In this document: positions 9,637 to 21,930 of the stretch, piece after piece
Layout: the number at the start of each line of letters is the position of its first letter
How positions within the stretch are numbered: position 1 is the first letter of the stretch
Made by a program: the position numbers and the translations under genes
NCBI GenBank assembly: GCA_037447655.1
Contig: JBBHKE010002640.1
Location: 62,001-126,000 of the forward strand
DNA: 64,000 bases
DNA from: Zygnema cylindricum
Lineage: Eukaryota; Streptophyta; Zygnematophyceae; Zygnematales; Zygnemataceae
Direction of reading: 5' to 3'
Notes under the pieces: model-generated
The model's input: the letters and a program-made list of their open reading frames with translations, nothing else
The model's database searches: none
What the model was told of the DNA's origin: nothing

Positions 9637-10683
9637 TGAAACTCTGAGACCTCCATAAGTCCTCAGAGTGGACAGCTTCCAAAAAGCCTATAGGATAATC
9701 CTGACCCCTTTGTGTTTAAGCAAAAATAACTGCCACCCTGGCAGACAAAAACTCTGACCACCTTCACCCCTGTGAAGGCAAGACTCCCCTGAGTCAAAAG
9801 CAAAAAGAATCTCTGAATTTGCTCCCCTGAGCAGTAAGTTATAGAGGGTCAAAGTTGACCTTTTGTACAGAAGCTCTCTGGGAGAGAGGGTCCTATCTTC
9901 TAATTTTTCTAAGTCCTATCTCTCTCACTGACTCTATCTACTGATGTACGGAACCAATCAGAATACAGTTCCGTACGCAAAAGTACAGCTGCCGGTGTAC
10001 TTTATGTACGGACATTGTACGACATGGCCTAAAAGTCCACACGTGGAATATCCGGATTCGCTCCTTTAATCCTCGGAGATGCCGCGCTCCAATGTTACAT
10101 CGCCACGTGTCATCCGATGTGGCGATGCCCACAAACCGCCGAATTCTCCTTCCGCGATCTCGGCGCTAATTCCGGCCATCCGATTAAACTCGCATTTGAT
10201 TGTAGCCGTAATAAATACATGCGCGGTATTTGTTTCGCTTACGAAATCAATGTGCGGTATTGATTTTTTATCCGTACCGCAATTCGTACTTTTACACTAC
10301 CATATCTATGTATCCCGTTAACAGTTATAGTTTAATGATTTATCCTGCGTGTACATGTTTAAATAATTATCATACTATATGCTATGTAAGACTACTTCTA
10401 GACTTAATGGCTAAGGCTACCGGCTATCTATTCTCCAACGGCAGGCAGGTACCAAGATTAAATATTGTTGCCGGCACATACCTTTTAGTAATTAATCCCT
10501 AGACTAATATAAATTTCCCGTAAACCTGAGGATAGCCTAGGTAGCCATGGCTCTAGCTTCCTCTCCAATTTACAATGACTGCGACAAGTTTGAGAGTTGG
10601 AGAGAGAAGTTAGAGGTAGACTGCCTCGGCTTCTTTATTTCTATTCAGACCTAGAAAATACTTAAAAACCATTAATTTCTACA
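9637..10683 (-). repeat. Copia-1 3' LTR
   Basis: The copy at 15027-16074 is its partner. It contains a perfect 9-bp hairpin around a CCAAT box (arms 9946-9954 and 9968-9976) and six GTAC tetranucleotides within 9945-10021. A degenerate tRNA-like block lies near 10405-10485. TG/CA termini are in element orientation. Confidence 0.9.
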
Positions 10684-10921
10684 CTCCCCTTATTTTCTAG
10701 TCAATCTTTAATTTCAGACCACACTTCTCCCTGCAAAAAATTAGCTTAGGGGAAGGCACAGGTTTGGTCATCATATCTGCTACCATCTCACTATCTGGTC
10801 GGTACTCTAAACTGATTATTTTATTTTCTACTTTCTCTCTAACAAAGCTGAGTCTAATGTCCATGTGTTTAGCTTTAAATGATGTTTAGGATTGGCAAAA
10901 ATAGCGATTGCTGCTTGATTA

Positions 10922-13900
10922 TCACAAAATATTTTTCTGCACACCACTCTTAAGATGACCAAGTTCATCAATTAAAGACTTGACCCACATCAATTCTTTT
11001 AGAGCAGAGCAAGAGGCCATATACTCAGCCTCCATTGTGGACTGAGCAATAACCTTTTGCTGTTTGCTACTCCAACAGCAAGCCCCATCACCCACATATA
11101 ATACATATGTAGAAGTGCATCTCCTCATCGGAGCATCACCATAACTAGCATCACTCCAAGTTGTGATGTCAGTATTCTCCCCACCCAAATGCAACCATAG
11201 ATCCCTAGTTCCTATCAAGTATCTAAGAACTCTCTTAGGTGCCTCCCAATCCTTCTTAGTGGGAGCATTTAGACTTCTACTCAACACTTCTACAGCTGCA
11301 GCTAAATCCGGCCAGGTAAAATTCATAAAATAGATTAGACTTCCCACTACTTGCCTGTAAGGAATAGTCTGCATGAACTTCTGTTCTTCAGGAGATAATT
11401 CCTCGTCTAAGACTATGACTCCTTCTTCCTCACTCCCCTCACTTCCCTTTTTCAATTATTTTGGAGTTGTATGACTATTAGCTTTATCCATTTGAAATTT
11501 TTCAAGCATGTTCTCTATTGCTTCCTTTTGAGTCAATCATATAATTTTTCTTTTTCGGTATCTCTCTACTTGAATTCCCAAAATATATTTTGCTTCCCCC
11601 ATATCCTTCATTTCAAATCTCCCCTTAAGATCGGTTTTCAGTTTATTAATTTTTTCCATTGATTTACTTAAAACAAGCAAATCATCAACATAAATTGCAA
11701 TAAATATAAAACCTTCCTCATCTTCGAAAACATAGATTGAGTGATCTGAGCTGATCCGGATATATCTCAGACCGGTAAGAAACTCATCAAGCTTCTTATT
11801 CCACTGTCGAGGCGCCTGTTTCAAACCATAAAGAGATTTAATCAGCCGGCATACCTTACTCTCCTCTCCTTCTTCCACAAACCCTTCGGGTTGTCGCATG
11901 AAGATCTCCTCTTCCAATTCTCCATGCAAAAAGGCTGTTTTGATGTCCATCTGGTGCACTTCCATGTCTTCCGATGCTGCCAGGCTGAGAAGTATGCGGA
12001 CGGAGGGAAATCTGACCACCGGGGCAAAGGTTTCCTCGTAGTCAATTCCCTCCTTTTGTGTAAATCCCTTTGCCACTAGTCGGGCCTTGTAGCGCTAGAT
12101 TATGTTATCTGGGTTCAATTTTAATTTGAAAACCCACTTACAACCGATTGGTTTTCGGTTTGGTGGACAATCCACCAGCTCCCAAGTATCGGCTGCCATA
12201 ATTGAGGCCATCTCTTCATTGATGGCTGTCTTCCACCGATTTCTTTCTGGACAAGTCATCTCCTCTCCATAAGTTTGAGGTTCATCTTGATGAGATAGTT
12301 TTGTTACCTTGTTATTAACCCGTTTTTCTTGCAGTCTTTTACCACTTCTCCTTCCCCCCTCAAAATCTGAGGCCGGAATAGATGGTTCTCGTGGATTCTT
12401 TCAAACAAACTCGGTTTCTCCCCTATCCCTTGATTCCGAATCAATTTCCACCACGTCTTCCGCTTCGGGTAGAGTTTTCACTGGAGTTTCCACAGCCGAG
12501 TCCTTTTCAGTCTGATTTGTACCTGCAAAAATGTCATCGTCTCTAAAACTTGGATAGTTAGGAAGCTCAAAGTCATCAAAATTTTCTAACTCAAATCTGA
12601 TTTTTACTGACTTTGTATATTTGAAGGGATCCACAGACTTTCCTTCATCCATAACTACTAGATGCTTTACTAAGATTATATCTTCTCTTTTTAGATCATA
12701 AACTCTATATCCTTTAACATCCTCATCATATCCTAATAAGTATCCCGAATTTCCTTTAGGATCTAGCTTCCAATTAGACCGATCTGTATCTAGACTAAAT
12801 AATTGACTGCCGAACACCTTTAAATGAGATAAGTCTGGTTTCCGGCCTGTCCATCTCTCATAAGGTGTTGGATCTTTTATAGCTGAAGTAAGAACTCTAT
12901 TTTTGAGGTAATTAGCACAGTTCATTGCTTCTGCCCAAAACCTTTTTCCTATCATCTTATCAGACAACATACTTCTAGCACTATCACTTAGTGTTCTATT
13001 TAACCTTTCAGCTACCCCATTCTGTTCCAGATTTTCTGGAACTGTCTTTTGGTGTTGAACCCCATCTTCCCTCAAAAAATCCTCAAACTGGTTAGAAGTA
13101 TACTCTCCACCATTGTCACTCCTTACTCTCTTGATTGGAGTTTCATGGAGTTTTTCGCTCCATGCTTTATATTGTCTAAAACAATCCTCAGCTTCTGACT
13201 TGTTTTTCAAAAAATACACCCGAGAATACCGAGACTTATTATCAGTTATAGTCATCATAAATCTCTTCCCCCCAGGTGAGGGCTCTCAAGCCGGTCCCCA
13301 AATATCTGTGTGTACTAGATTTAGAAGTTTTTCTCCCTTATAGGTGGTTGTTGTAGGAAAGGGTAATCTGTGTGCTTTACCTTGAGTATACCCACTACAA
13401 TCACTTATATCATCACTCTCACTGAACTGAATCCCTTCCACCACTCCTATCTTTTTCATCTCTCTTAACTTATCTAGATTCACATGCTCAAGCCTCTTAT
13501 GCCACATCATAATATCATGAACACGAGCATAATAAAGTTTCTTCTTTTCATTACTTAAGATCAGCCTAAACATCTCATGGATACCTTTCTCAGCAATGAA
13601 ATAGACATCCTTTTCAAAACTAGCAGTAAAGACTCCTTCCCTAGTGCTAGTGAAAAAACCCTTATCATCTAATACAGATGTAGAGATAAGGTTTTTGTTC
13701 AGCTCCAAAATAAACAATACATCCTAGAATGTTAATATGGATGTCTTTCCTTCTACTAACACTTTCAGATCTACCGATCCTACAAGAGTAGTGGTGACTA
13801 TCCTCCCATCCCCGTACTCTTTCTCTATGGTGGGAATCTTTCTTATCTTAGTGAACAGGTGCCTATCCTTACACATGTGCATTGAGGCGCCTGAATCTAT

Positions 13901-15046
13901 AATCCAGCATGCATCACCTTTCAATCTACCGTAAGCACATTTCTGCCTTCGTGGAATTTCAACCTCAGTTTTCGCCTCCAACACCTCATCCAAAAGGAGC
14001 TCATCGTCCTCGTCCTCGGATTCCGTCTCAAGTACCTGTGTGACAAGGGCCTTTTTCTTTCCTCTCGGGGTACCACCGGTCTGCCCCTCCTTTAACCAAA
14101 GCTCGGTTAGCTTAGTGCACTCTGCCATATAGTGCCCTGGTTTCTTACAAAAATGACATAAACCTTTGGGAGCCCTTGGTTCGAACTTGTCAACCTGTTT
14201 TTTCTGCTCCCTACCCCCATAGTTTCCGACCGGTTTTCGGGAATCCCTGTTCCTCCAATCAGTCGCTGTTGCCAAGGCTTGGCCACTCTTTCCTCCCCTT
14301 CGGATCTCAATTGTATTCTCTTGAACGAGAATCATCCCTACCACTGAGTTCCATATCCACCTTGAGTCAGGCAAGTCCTGCACACGGTAAACTATGTTCA
14401 CGAACTCATCAGGTAACTTCATCAGTAAACAGTTAACCTTTTTTTTTCACTAAAAATTTTTCCCGCACTCTCTAGCTCCATGAAGAGTGTAGCAAGCTCA
14501 TTGCAAAAATCCAACATATTTCCCCCTTTGTATACATACTCCTTAACTTTCTGATTGTTGTTGCTGAATCGTACCACTTCGGTACATCTTTATGAGAGCC
14601 ATCCAAAGATCAGATGCCTTTTCTACCTCCAAATGAGGACATGCAAGTCCTTGAGTGAGATGGCGTAGGATGAAGTGCTTTGCCGCCATATTGTTGAAGT
14701 CCCAAGTTTCAGTATCATTCTCCTCGTTCCTCGGAATAGGTGACATGAATGCTAAACCAGTTGCTATTGGTGTGGTCGCCTCCTTCTTCTTTCCTTTGTC
14801 CACCACCTCTCCTTCCTTTGTTTCCTCCGTTGAAGATGAATCCTCTTTCCTGGTGAATCTGCTTCCTTTAAACCCTGGAGGAATTCCAAGACTTGATGGA
14901 CGCCCCAATCGTCCACTCACTATCCCCCAAAACCTTTTTTCGCATAAAGCTCCTATCATCATACTTTCCCAGTATATGAAGCCAGTTCCATTAAAGATTG
15001 GTACCCTACAGGGTGGGCCCATAACCTGAAACTCTGAGACCTCCAT
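10922..15046 (-). pseudogene. Copia-1 gag-pol polyprotein (nonsense-interrupted)
   Basis: A single reading frame runs from ATG 15046-15044 to about 10922, interrupted by roughly eight stop codons but no net frameshift at the segment boundaries checked. Order: Gag N-terminus (15046-14543, starting MEVSEFQVMGPP), Gag C-terminus with a CX2CX4HX4C zinc knuckle at about 14158-14117, aspartic protease DSGA near 13890, GAG pre-integrase with WHKRLEH near 13500, integrase core (RSDNGGEYTS near 13110 and the NGVAERLNRT glutamate near 13005), reverse transcriptase with YVDD near 11685, and RNase H with DASYG near 11150. This domain order (IN before RT) defines Ty1/copia. The stops replace unrelated residues, so they are decay and not recoding. 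The C-terminal part of RNase H after 10922 is also decayed. Confidence 0.9.
15012..15026 (-). promoter_or_regulatory. Copia-1 primer-binding site (half-tRNA initiator Met)
   Basis: On the minus strand GGTTATGGGCCCACC abuts the LTR. It is complementary to the 5' side of the anticodon stem-loop of plant initiator tRNA-Met, the mode used by Drosophila copia and yeast Ty5, and not to the tRNA 3' end. It is inside the gag frame, encoding part of QVMGPP. Confidence 0.75.
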
Positions 15047-16074
15047 AAGTCCTCAGAGTGGACAGCTTCCAAGAAGCCTCTAGGATAATCTTGACCCCTT
15101 TGTGTTTAAGCAAAAATAACTGCCACCCTGGCAAACAAATACTCTGACCACCTTCACGCGTGTGAAGGCAAGACTCCCGTTAGTCGATAGCTAAAAGAAT
15201 CTCTGAATTTGCTCCCCTGAGCAGTAAGTTATAGAGGGTCAAAGTTGACCTTTTGTACAGAAGCTCTCTAGTAGAGAGGGTCCTATCTTCTAATTTTTCT
15301 AAGTCCTATCTCTCTCACAGACTCTATCTACTGATGTACGGAACCAATCAGAATACAGTTCCGTACGCAAAAGTACAGCTGCCGGTGTACTTTATGTACG
15401 AACATTGTACGACATGGCCTAAATGTCCACACGTGGAATATCCGGATTCGCTCCTTTATTCCTCGGAGATGTTGCGCTCCAATGTAACATCGCCACGTGT
15501 CATCCGATGTGGTGATGCCCACAAACCGCCGAATACTTCTTCCGCGATCTCGGCGCTAATTCCGGCCGTTTGATTAAACTCGCATTTGATCGTAGCCGTA
15601 ATAAATACATGCGCGGTATTTGTTTCGCTTACGAAATCATTGCGCGGTATTGATTTCTTATCCGTACCGCAATTCGTACTTTTACACTATCATATCTATG
15701 TATCCTGTTAACAGTTATAGTTAAATGATTTATCCTACGTGTACATGTTTAAATCATTATCGTACTATATACTATGTAAGACTACTTCTAGACTTAACGG
15801 CCAAGGCTACCGGCTATCTACTCTCTAACGGCCGGCAGGTACCAGGATCAAATCTTGTCGCCGACACATACCTTTTAGTAATTAATCCCTAGACTAATAT
15901 AAATTTCCCGTATACCTGAGGATAGCCTAGGTAGCCATGGCTCTAGCTTCCTCTCCAATTTCTCAGTGATTGCGACAAGTTTGAGAGTTGGAGAGAGAAG
16001 TTAGAGGTAGACTGCCTTGGCTTCTTTATTTCTATTCAGACCTAGAAAATACTTAAAAACCATTAATTTCTACA
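15027..16074 (-). repeat. Copia-1 5' LTR
   Basis: Pairs with 9637-10683. The last 20 bases in element orientation carry the gag ATG (15046-15044), which lies in the loop of a hairpin with arms 15032-15040 and 15049-15058. The GTAC cluster recurs at about 15336-15411. Confidence 0.9.
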
Positions 16075-16081
16075 AGTTTCA

Positions 16082-17050
16082 GGTTATGGGCCCACACTCT
16101 AAGGTGCCCATTTTCAATAGAACGGGGTTAATATACTAGGATATTATGATGAAAAGTGCACTTTGTGAAAAACGTCTACGTGACATTGTAAGTGGTAGTG
16201 TGCGACGTCCATCTGCAAATGTGGGAGTTCCACCAGGTTTTGGAGGGGTAAAATTTTGAAGGATCGTAACAGACAGAAAAAATCGATGATGACTGAAAGA
16301 GCATTATGTTGGATAAAATAAATGAGTACGGAAAAGAAAAGCTCGCCCCACTAGCTACGCAATCTATACCAGTAACATCTGTTCCAAAAACGAAGGCTAA
16401 TGATATTGTAATCTGGGATTACAACAATATGGTGGCAACCCATTTTATTCTCAAACATCTTACTCAAGCAGTTGCTACTTCTCACCTCAATGTGGTCAAT
16501 GCAACCGATATGTGGGAGGCTGTTGTCAACATTTACAGGAGTTCAAAGATTGAGCAGCAATAACTGGCTGATCAAAAGTTGCAAGCATATACTTACAAAT
16601 GGGGAAAGATGATTGATTTTTGTAATGATCTGGCCGGATTGTTTATGGAGTTAGAGAGTGTTGGAAAACAAATACCGAGAAAGAATAGTTGAATTCTTTA
16701 CTTATGAAGCTGCCCGATGATTATGAGAACATTGTTAACAGAGTACTCGACAGGCCAGACAATCGATTGGTTTGAATTCAATAAATAGGATGATTCTAGT
16801 TCAGGAAAATAAAATGGAGATTTGGAGAGGAGGTAAGAGTGTTCGAGCATTAGCCGTAGGAACTGACTGAGAAATAGAGATTACAAGAAACCTTATGGAA
16901 ATTTTGGTGGAGGAGGCAAAAGAAGCTAATTTGACAGATCTAGATCTAGACCTCCAAAGGGGTTTTGTCACTTTTGTAAGAAGCCGAGACATTACATGGC
17001 GGAGTGGCCTAAATTAACGGAGTTAAGAATGAACGAAGTGTTAAAATAAG
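16082..17050 (+). pseudogene. Copia-2 primer site and gag fragment
   Basis: The sequence opens with the half-tRNA primer site GGTTATGGGCCCAC and continues as a decayed Gag: VMGPHSKVPIFN, a loosely conserved GVPPGFGGVKF, then the clear stretch at 16306-16563 (NNMVATHFILKHLTQAVATS), a segment like LPDDYENIVNRV, QENKMEIWRGGK and a zinc knuckle of the CHFCKKP type near 16960-17000. Stops and frameshifts are frequent. Homology to the copia A/B families ends near 17050; protease, integrase, RT and a 3' LTR are missing. It is older than Copia-1, which inserted in its LTR. Confidence 0.8.
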
Positions 17051-17662
17051 AAATCTTAATACCTAGTAAACAAAGTTGTGAGGAGAGACCAAGTTCTTGG
17101 AATATTTTTGGTCTAGGTAAGTTGTAATACTTACCTCATTTAGTGTGACAGTAGCAGTAGTATGTTTGAGTGTATTGTACTTCTGCAGGGACACGCGTCA
17201 AAAAATGAACATCATACGGGTTTTACGGAAAGGCGCCGACACACTTTACCACGCGTCACACATCGAACGAATACTGTTGAAGAATCAGACGGACAAAGAC
17301 TCAACCGATTGTCCGCGAGAATAGTGGTACATCATTCAACGACGACCGTGGATGTGAATCGAGTGAACGGACGAGATTCACGTGGGACCACAAAATGACT
17401 CATCACTTTGTACGACCTCAGGTGATTTGGGGCACTTGATCAACAGTCGGCTGGACGCTAGCATCCACTGCTGACTAAGCACCTTGAACACTACTGTACG
17501 GGAATCTATTTGCATATGTGAAACACAATAGTTTTTGCTTAGCGGATTAGAATGTAGTGTTCCACTAAGTATATTTTTGTCTAGTAGTCAAATAGGGTTT
17601 GGACGTACTTATTATACAAATAGCGTACTGATTTGGTACCTTGTCGTAGTGTAGTACAGTAC
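17051..17662. other. Unassigned sequence
   Basis: No gene or repeat was recognised. A short palindrome GGTAAGTTGTAATACTTACC occurs at about 17115-17134. The 78-codon ORF at 17162-17398 has no recognisable similarity. Confidence 0.4.
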
Positions 17663-18059
17663 TGTTGTTCCAGGTGTAAACATCTGCTTGTTCCACGTGT
17701 AAACATCTGCTTAGTTAGTTTTTAGTAGATACTCTTTGTGAGTATAAAGTTAGGACTTAGCCAAAATTGTAACCATCGAGTATTGAGATCTAACTCTCTA
17801 AGGGACAGTTTTTCGGAAACTTCCAAGTGTTACATCTTATAGTATACTAGTTCAATTAGGCTGCAATTTTGGGAATTGACAGACTATATATGATATTGTA
17901 TTAGTGTGGATTTTGGTGTTATTTGAACACCTCAAGTGATAGCAGTGTTATATCAAAGTTGGCCGTTTGATAGGATTTCTAGTAGCTTTTGCTGAAGACT
18001 ATGTCTACATCTACTACTACTGGTGGCCCTCTACCTGCAATTGTGGTTGTAGAACAACA
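17663..18059 (+). repeat. Copia-3 5' LTR
   Basis: A 397-bp LTR inferred from short terminal inverted repeats TGTTGTTCCA and TAGAACAACA and from the half-tRNA primer site starting at 18060. It contains a direct repeat of GGTGTAAACATCTGCTT near 17673-17710 and a TATAAAG box near 17742. The gag ATG at 18001 lies inside it. No second LTR was found, so boundaries rest on the terminal motifs alone. Confidence 0.6.
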
Positions 18060-20940
18060 GGTTATGGGCCTTTTGTCCAGAATTCCTGTCTTCAATGGCC
18101 AGAAAGTATTCGTACTGGGCTGCTATGGTTGAATCATCTTTTGAAACTTCAGACTTGTTAGGAGTCTTGGATGGATCTCTTGCTGAAACAGATCCGAGCT
18201 GGGCGAAGAAGAACTCCCTCGCCAAAAACAACTTGATTATTTGCATTTCAAAAAGTTTGGTTATTTCTCGGCTCAAGATGAAAAAGGCGAGCGAGATTTG
18301 GACTTCGCTGAAAACTTCCCATGAAAAGGCAAACGCCCAAGAGGAGCTCTTGGTGGCTGGTCGGATCTAGGACTACAAATAATCGGGGGGAACAATGGCC
18401 GAGTATTCCGATAAATTTCGGGAACTCATTGATGCACACTCTTCGGTTGGTGGAACTTTTCCAGAGTTTCAGCAAGCTGCCTTGCTTATTAGAGGTCTCC
18501 CTAGTCATATGAAGGGAGTGTCTACAACTTTAAAAGGGCATAATAAGTCTAGCTGGACTTTTTAGTTAGCTTACAATCTTATATTAGAAGAAGAGTGTAC
18601 AAGTAAAGATCTTGATGGTGAAAAGAAAGTTGAAGCTTTCAATAAAAATTTTGAGAGGAGAAATCAGTTTAATCAAAACAGAAACCTGTTTAACCAGAAT
18701 CAAAACAAGTTTAACCAAAATCAGAACCTGTTTAATCAAGGTAGTCAGAGGCAAAATAGGCAGTCTTCTAATGTTTTTTTTTATTTTTCTAAAAAAGGAT
18801 ATGGTTAGAGGTACTGTCGAAAGCTCAAAAAGGGGAATGAAACTGGTTTATACAGGCCTGGATGGCAACAAAGCCAGTTTCATCAAGGCTTTTCTGGAAA
18901 TCCCTCACGAGGAAATGCACTTTTTTCAACTGTTACAGATGATGCAAATTCATCTCTGAGCTTCAATGATGAAGAGGATGCGGAGTTATTTGATATGGCG
19001 GCAACAATGGAGGGTTCGAAAGATGGCGGATGGATCATGGACACAGGGTTATCGGCCCACATGTGTTGGGACAAGGCAATTTTTACAAATTTAAAGCAAA
19101 CTCATCCGAAATATATCTACTATTCCTATGGCATGAGTGTACAGTCCTCAACACAAGGTGATGTATCTTTAATGGTAGATGTGGGGGGAAGATCTGCAGA
19201 AAGGACCCTCCACAATGTCTTACCTGTTCCAGATTTAAAAAAGAATCTATTTTCTACTTCTTTGGTAGAGAGTAAAGGTTTTGAGGTCACCCTTAAAGGG
19301 GGGAGACAAGTTTTAAGTAAGCTAGGAAAAACAGCAGAAACAAGAACTAGAGATGCCAGTAAGATTTACAGGATGGACATGGCTGAATGCAAAGAAAAAG
19401 ATGTTTTGTACTCCAGTGTGTTATCTGTGAATGAAGTATGGCATAAGAGGTTAGCACATATTAATCATGAATATCTGAAAAAGATGGTGAATGCTAGGAA
19501 AGTTAAAGGTGTTTCTCTCACATATCAGTCTGTGAAAACATGTGATGGCTGCTCACTAGGCAAGATTCATAAATTGCCACTTTCGTAGGAGACCGAAAAC
19601 ATATCAACAAAAGTCCTCCAACTCATTCATTTGGATGTCCTCGAACCATCCCAAGTAGCATCGACTGGAGGAGTTCAGTATATGGTCACATTCACTGATG
19701 ATTTCTCCACGTACACGAAAGTTTATTTTATGAAGATCAAAAGTGAAGTATTCACTCACTTCAAGCACTACAAGGTCTGGGCGGAGAAATTACACGGAGT
19801 TCCGATCTTGGCGTTTAGATCGGATAATGGAGGTGAATACACCTCTAACGAATTTAAGCAATTTCTACTTGATGAGGGTATAAGTCACAATCTGACAGTT
19901 CCATATACTCTTGAGAATAATGGAGTTTCAGAAAGACTAAACAGGACAATCACAGAGATTGCTAGGTCTATGCTTTCAGACGAGGGAATATATCTGAAAT
20001 TCCGGGCTCAAACACTTAACTGTGTAGTCTATATAAAGAATAGAGTTGCGTCAAGATCTGTAAGCTGTACACCTTATGAGCTGTGGACAAGGAAGGTCCC
20101 AGATGTTAGCCACTTTAAAGTTTTTGGAAGTAAGTGCTTTATTTTAGATAACTCACCAGATAAGTGGAAAGTGGAAGCCAAAGGCTAAGCAGGAATTCTC
20201 TTGGGTTATGATGATAATGCAAAGGGATATAGAGTGTACATCCTAGATAAACAAATGATTTTTGAGTCTCGGAATATTCAGATTAAAGATGAACAGGATT
20301 CGGTTGATCTGTTCAAAACAACACGCCAACAGAAAACCAGAATCGGAGTATGTCATTTTTCACCACCAACAACAGGTGTATTTTCCGGTGCCATCTCTTC
20401 CCGCAACTACACCTTCTGCTATTACACCTCTTGTTCCTGCTTCGGATGCTTCTCCACTGCATCAAACTCCGGAGGAACAGACCGCTACACCTTCTGATCG
20501 TGCAACAGTTTCAACACCACGAAATCAGAGATTGCCGACCATTTCATCCTCAAAATTTCCGAGGTGAAGATGATCTAGCAGTTGTCTGCAAACTGGTTCT
20601 CACTTTGCTTTTTATACACCATCAGGGGAGCGTATGACCATCAAAGAGGCCTTCTCTTCACCGGAGAGAAACCATTGGATTGAGGCGGTCAACGACGAGA
20701 TGAAGTCGATTATGGAGGCATAGGCATGGGAGCTGGTGGACCTGCCCCCGGGGAGGAAATCCATTGGGAGCAAGTGGGTCTTCAAAGTCAAACTAAATCG
20801 GACAACACTATTGAAAGGTATAAGGCTAGACTTGTGGCCAAAGGGTACAACCAAAAAGAAGGTATTGACTTTGAGGAAACCTTCTCTCCTGTCGTCAGAT
20901 TTCCTACTGTCAGAATTTTGTTGAGTTTACCAGGCACGCT
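18001..20940 (+). pseudogene. Copia-3 gag-pol polyprotein (3' truncated, stop-interrupted)
   Basis: Gag starts MSTSTTTGGPLPAIVVVEQQ and runs through the primer site (QVMGLLSRIPVFNG). It continues with SYWAAMVESSFETSDLLGVL (UBN2-type Gag, 18095-18370), an Asn/Gln-rich tract (about 18640-18770) and a degraded zinc knuckle. Protease: GWIMDTGLSAHMC at 19025-19065. GAG pre-integrase: VWHKRLAHINHEY near 19440. Integrase: TFTDDFSTYTKVYF and RSDNGGEYTSNEF (19630-20190). RT start: [11 protein letters not shown] and [20 protein letters not shown] (20760-20935), then a sudden break. The catalytic RT motif, RNase H and 3' LTR are gone. It is a different copia lineage from Copia-1/B, with which it shares the primer type. 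Confidence 0.85.
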
Positions 20941-21425
20941 CGACAGGGGAGAAAATAGAAAGAATTCAAGAGGAAACTACTAAACTATGTCAGTTGTACT
21001 TGACCAAATCGTTAAGAAAAAGATGTTATGACTAAACTTAGACCAAATACCACCAATTGTAAAACAGATAAATGGAACAAAATTTAACATTTTGGACGCA
21101 AACTTAATATACACCCCAATTGGTCGAAGAGCCGATTCGCCAACAAATTCCATCATGTATTTTAACATACTAGACTTTCTTAGTCGTGTGGTTGTATATT
21201 TAGTTACTTCGTCTTTTCCCCATGGCGGAAAACATTCAAATTCTCCAACGTTAAATTTAAGGAGGAATCTCCGATGTATGGAGGTCGAAGTAATTTTGAG
21301 AATCAATTTAAGAACATGTTAGAAAAAGTTAAGCGATAAATTGACTCTTGACTTTGATCTGAAATAAAAGATAGGAGGAAAAGTCGTGTGCTTGATAAAC
21401 GTGAGTTAGAAGCAGATGAAGATAG
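20941..21425. other. Unassigned AT-rich sequence
   Basis: No coding similarity was recognised between the truncated Copia-3 and the LTR fragment. Confidence 0.4.
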
Positions 21426-21623
21426 TGAAACTCTGAGACCTCCATAAGTCCTCAGAGTGGACAGCTTCCAAGAAGCCTCTAGGATAATCCTGACCCGTTT
21501 GTGTTTAAGCAAAAATAACTGCCACCCTGGCAGACAAAAACTCTGACCAACTTCACCCCTGTGAAGACAAGACTCCCCTGAGTCGATAGCAAAAAGAATC
21601 TCTGAATTTGCTCCCCTGAGCAG
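21426..21623 (-). repeat. Copia-1-family LTR fragment
   Basis: 198 bp nearly identical to the first part (plus-strand view) of the Copia-1 LTRs, from TGAAACTCTGAG to CCCCTGAGCAG. It has no partner and no target duplication, so it is a truncated remnant. Confidence 0.85.
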
Positions 21624-21930
21624 TCCTCTTTAACAACTCTTATTATGCACTTCGAAAGAAATTTATATTTATCTTGAAACGACTTCCGAAAATCGTTAAC
21701 AGAGGGGAGAAAACCCCGATGAAGCGCAAGGCATAACGACAATGAAAATTCAAAGACATTGCGACTATGAACGGTGTTGTGAAAAGTTGTGCTCTTACGC
21801 CTGATCACTTCCTAATTCAGGTCCTAGCCTACTAATGTTGGTGGTCTCTTGAGAACCAATATAAAGAAGAGTTAAAGAGAAGTGCTAATTTGCTTTCACG
21901 TACTTTATAAATATAAAATCAAATGAATCT

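Larger units (their letters stand above)
9637..16074 (-). mobile_element. Copia-1, full-length Ty1/copia retrotransposon
   Basis: Two LTRs of about 1,047 bp (9637-10683 and 15027-16074) in the same orientation enclose a minus-strand gag-pol, with a 5-bp target duplication. On the minus strand each LTR begins TGTAGAAATT and ends in TTTCA. The polypurine tract AAAATAAGGGGAG sits next to the 3' LTR at about 10684-10696, and the primer site GGTTATGGGCCCACC sits next to the 5' LTR. The two LTRs differ by a few percent by eye. Several nonsense codons in gag-pol make it non-autonomous today. Confidence 0.92.
9632..16079. other. Target site duplication of Copia-1 (AGTTT)
   Basis: AGTTT at 9632-9636 and again at 16075-16079 immediately flanks the two Copia-1 LTRs. 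It shows that Copia-1 inserted as a unit two bases before the end of the Copia-2 LTR. Confidence 0.9.

Noticed and set aside
10922-15046. Alternative genetic code (stop codons read as amino acids), as in some ulvophycean algae
   Set aside because: In-frame stops replace unrelated residues (E, R, D, S, W, Q) and include TAA, TAG and TGA, and the host transporter ends properly at TAG. This is pseudogene decay.
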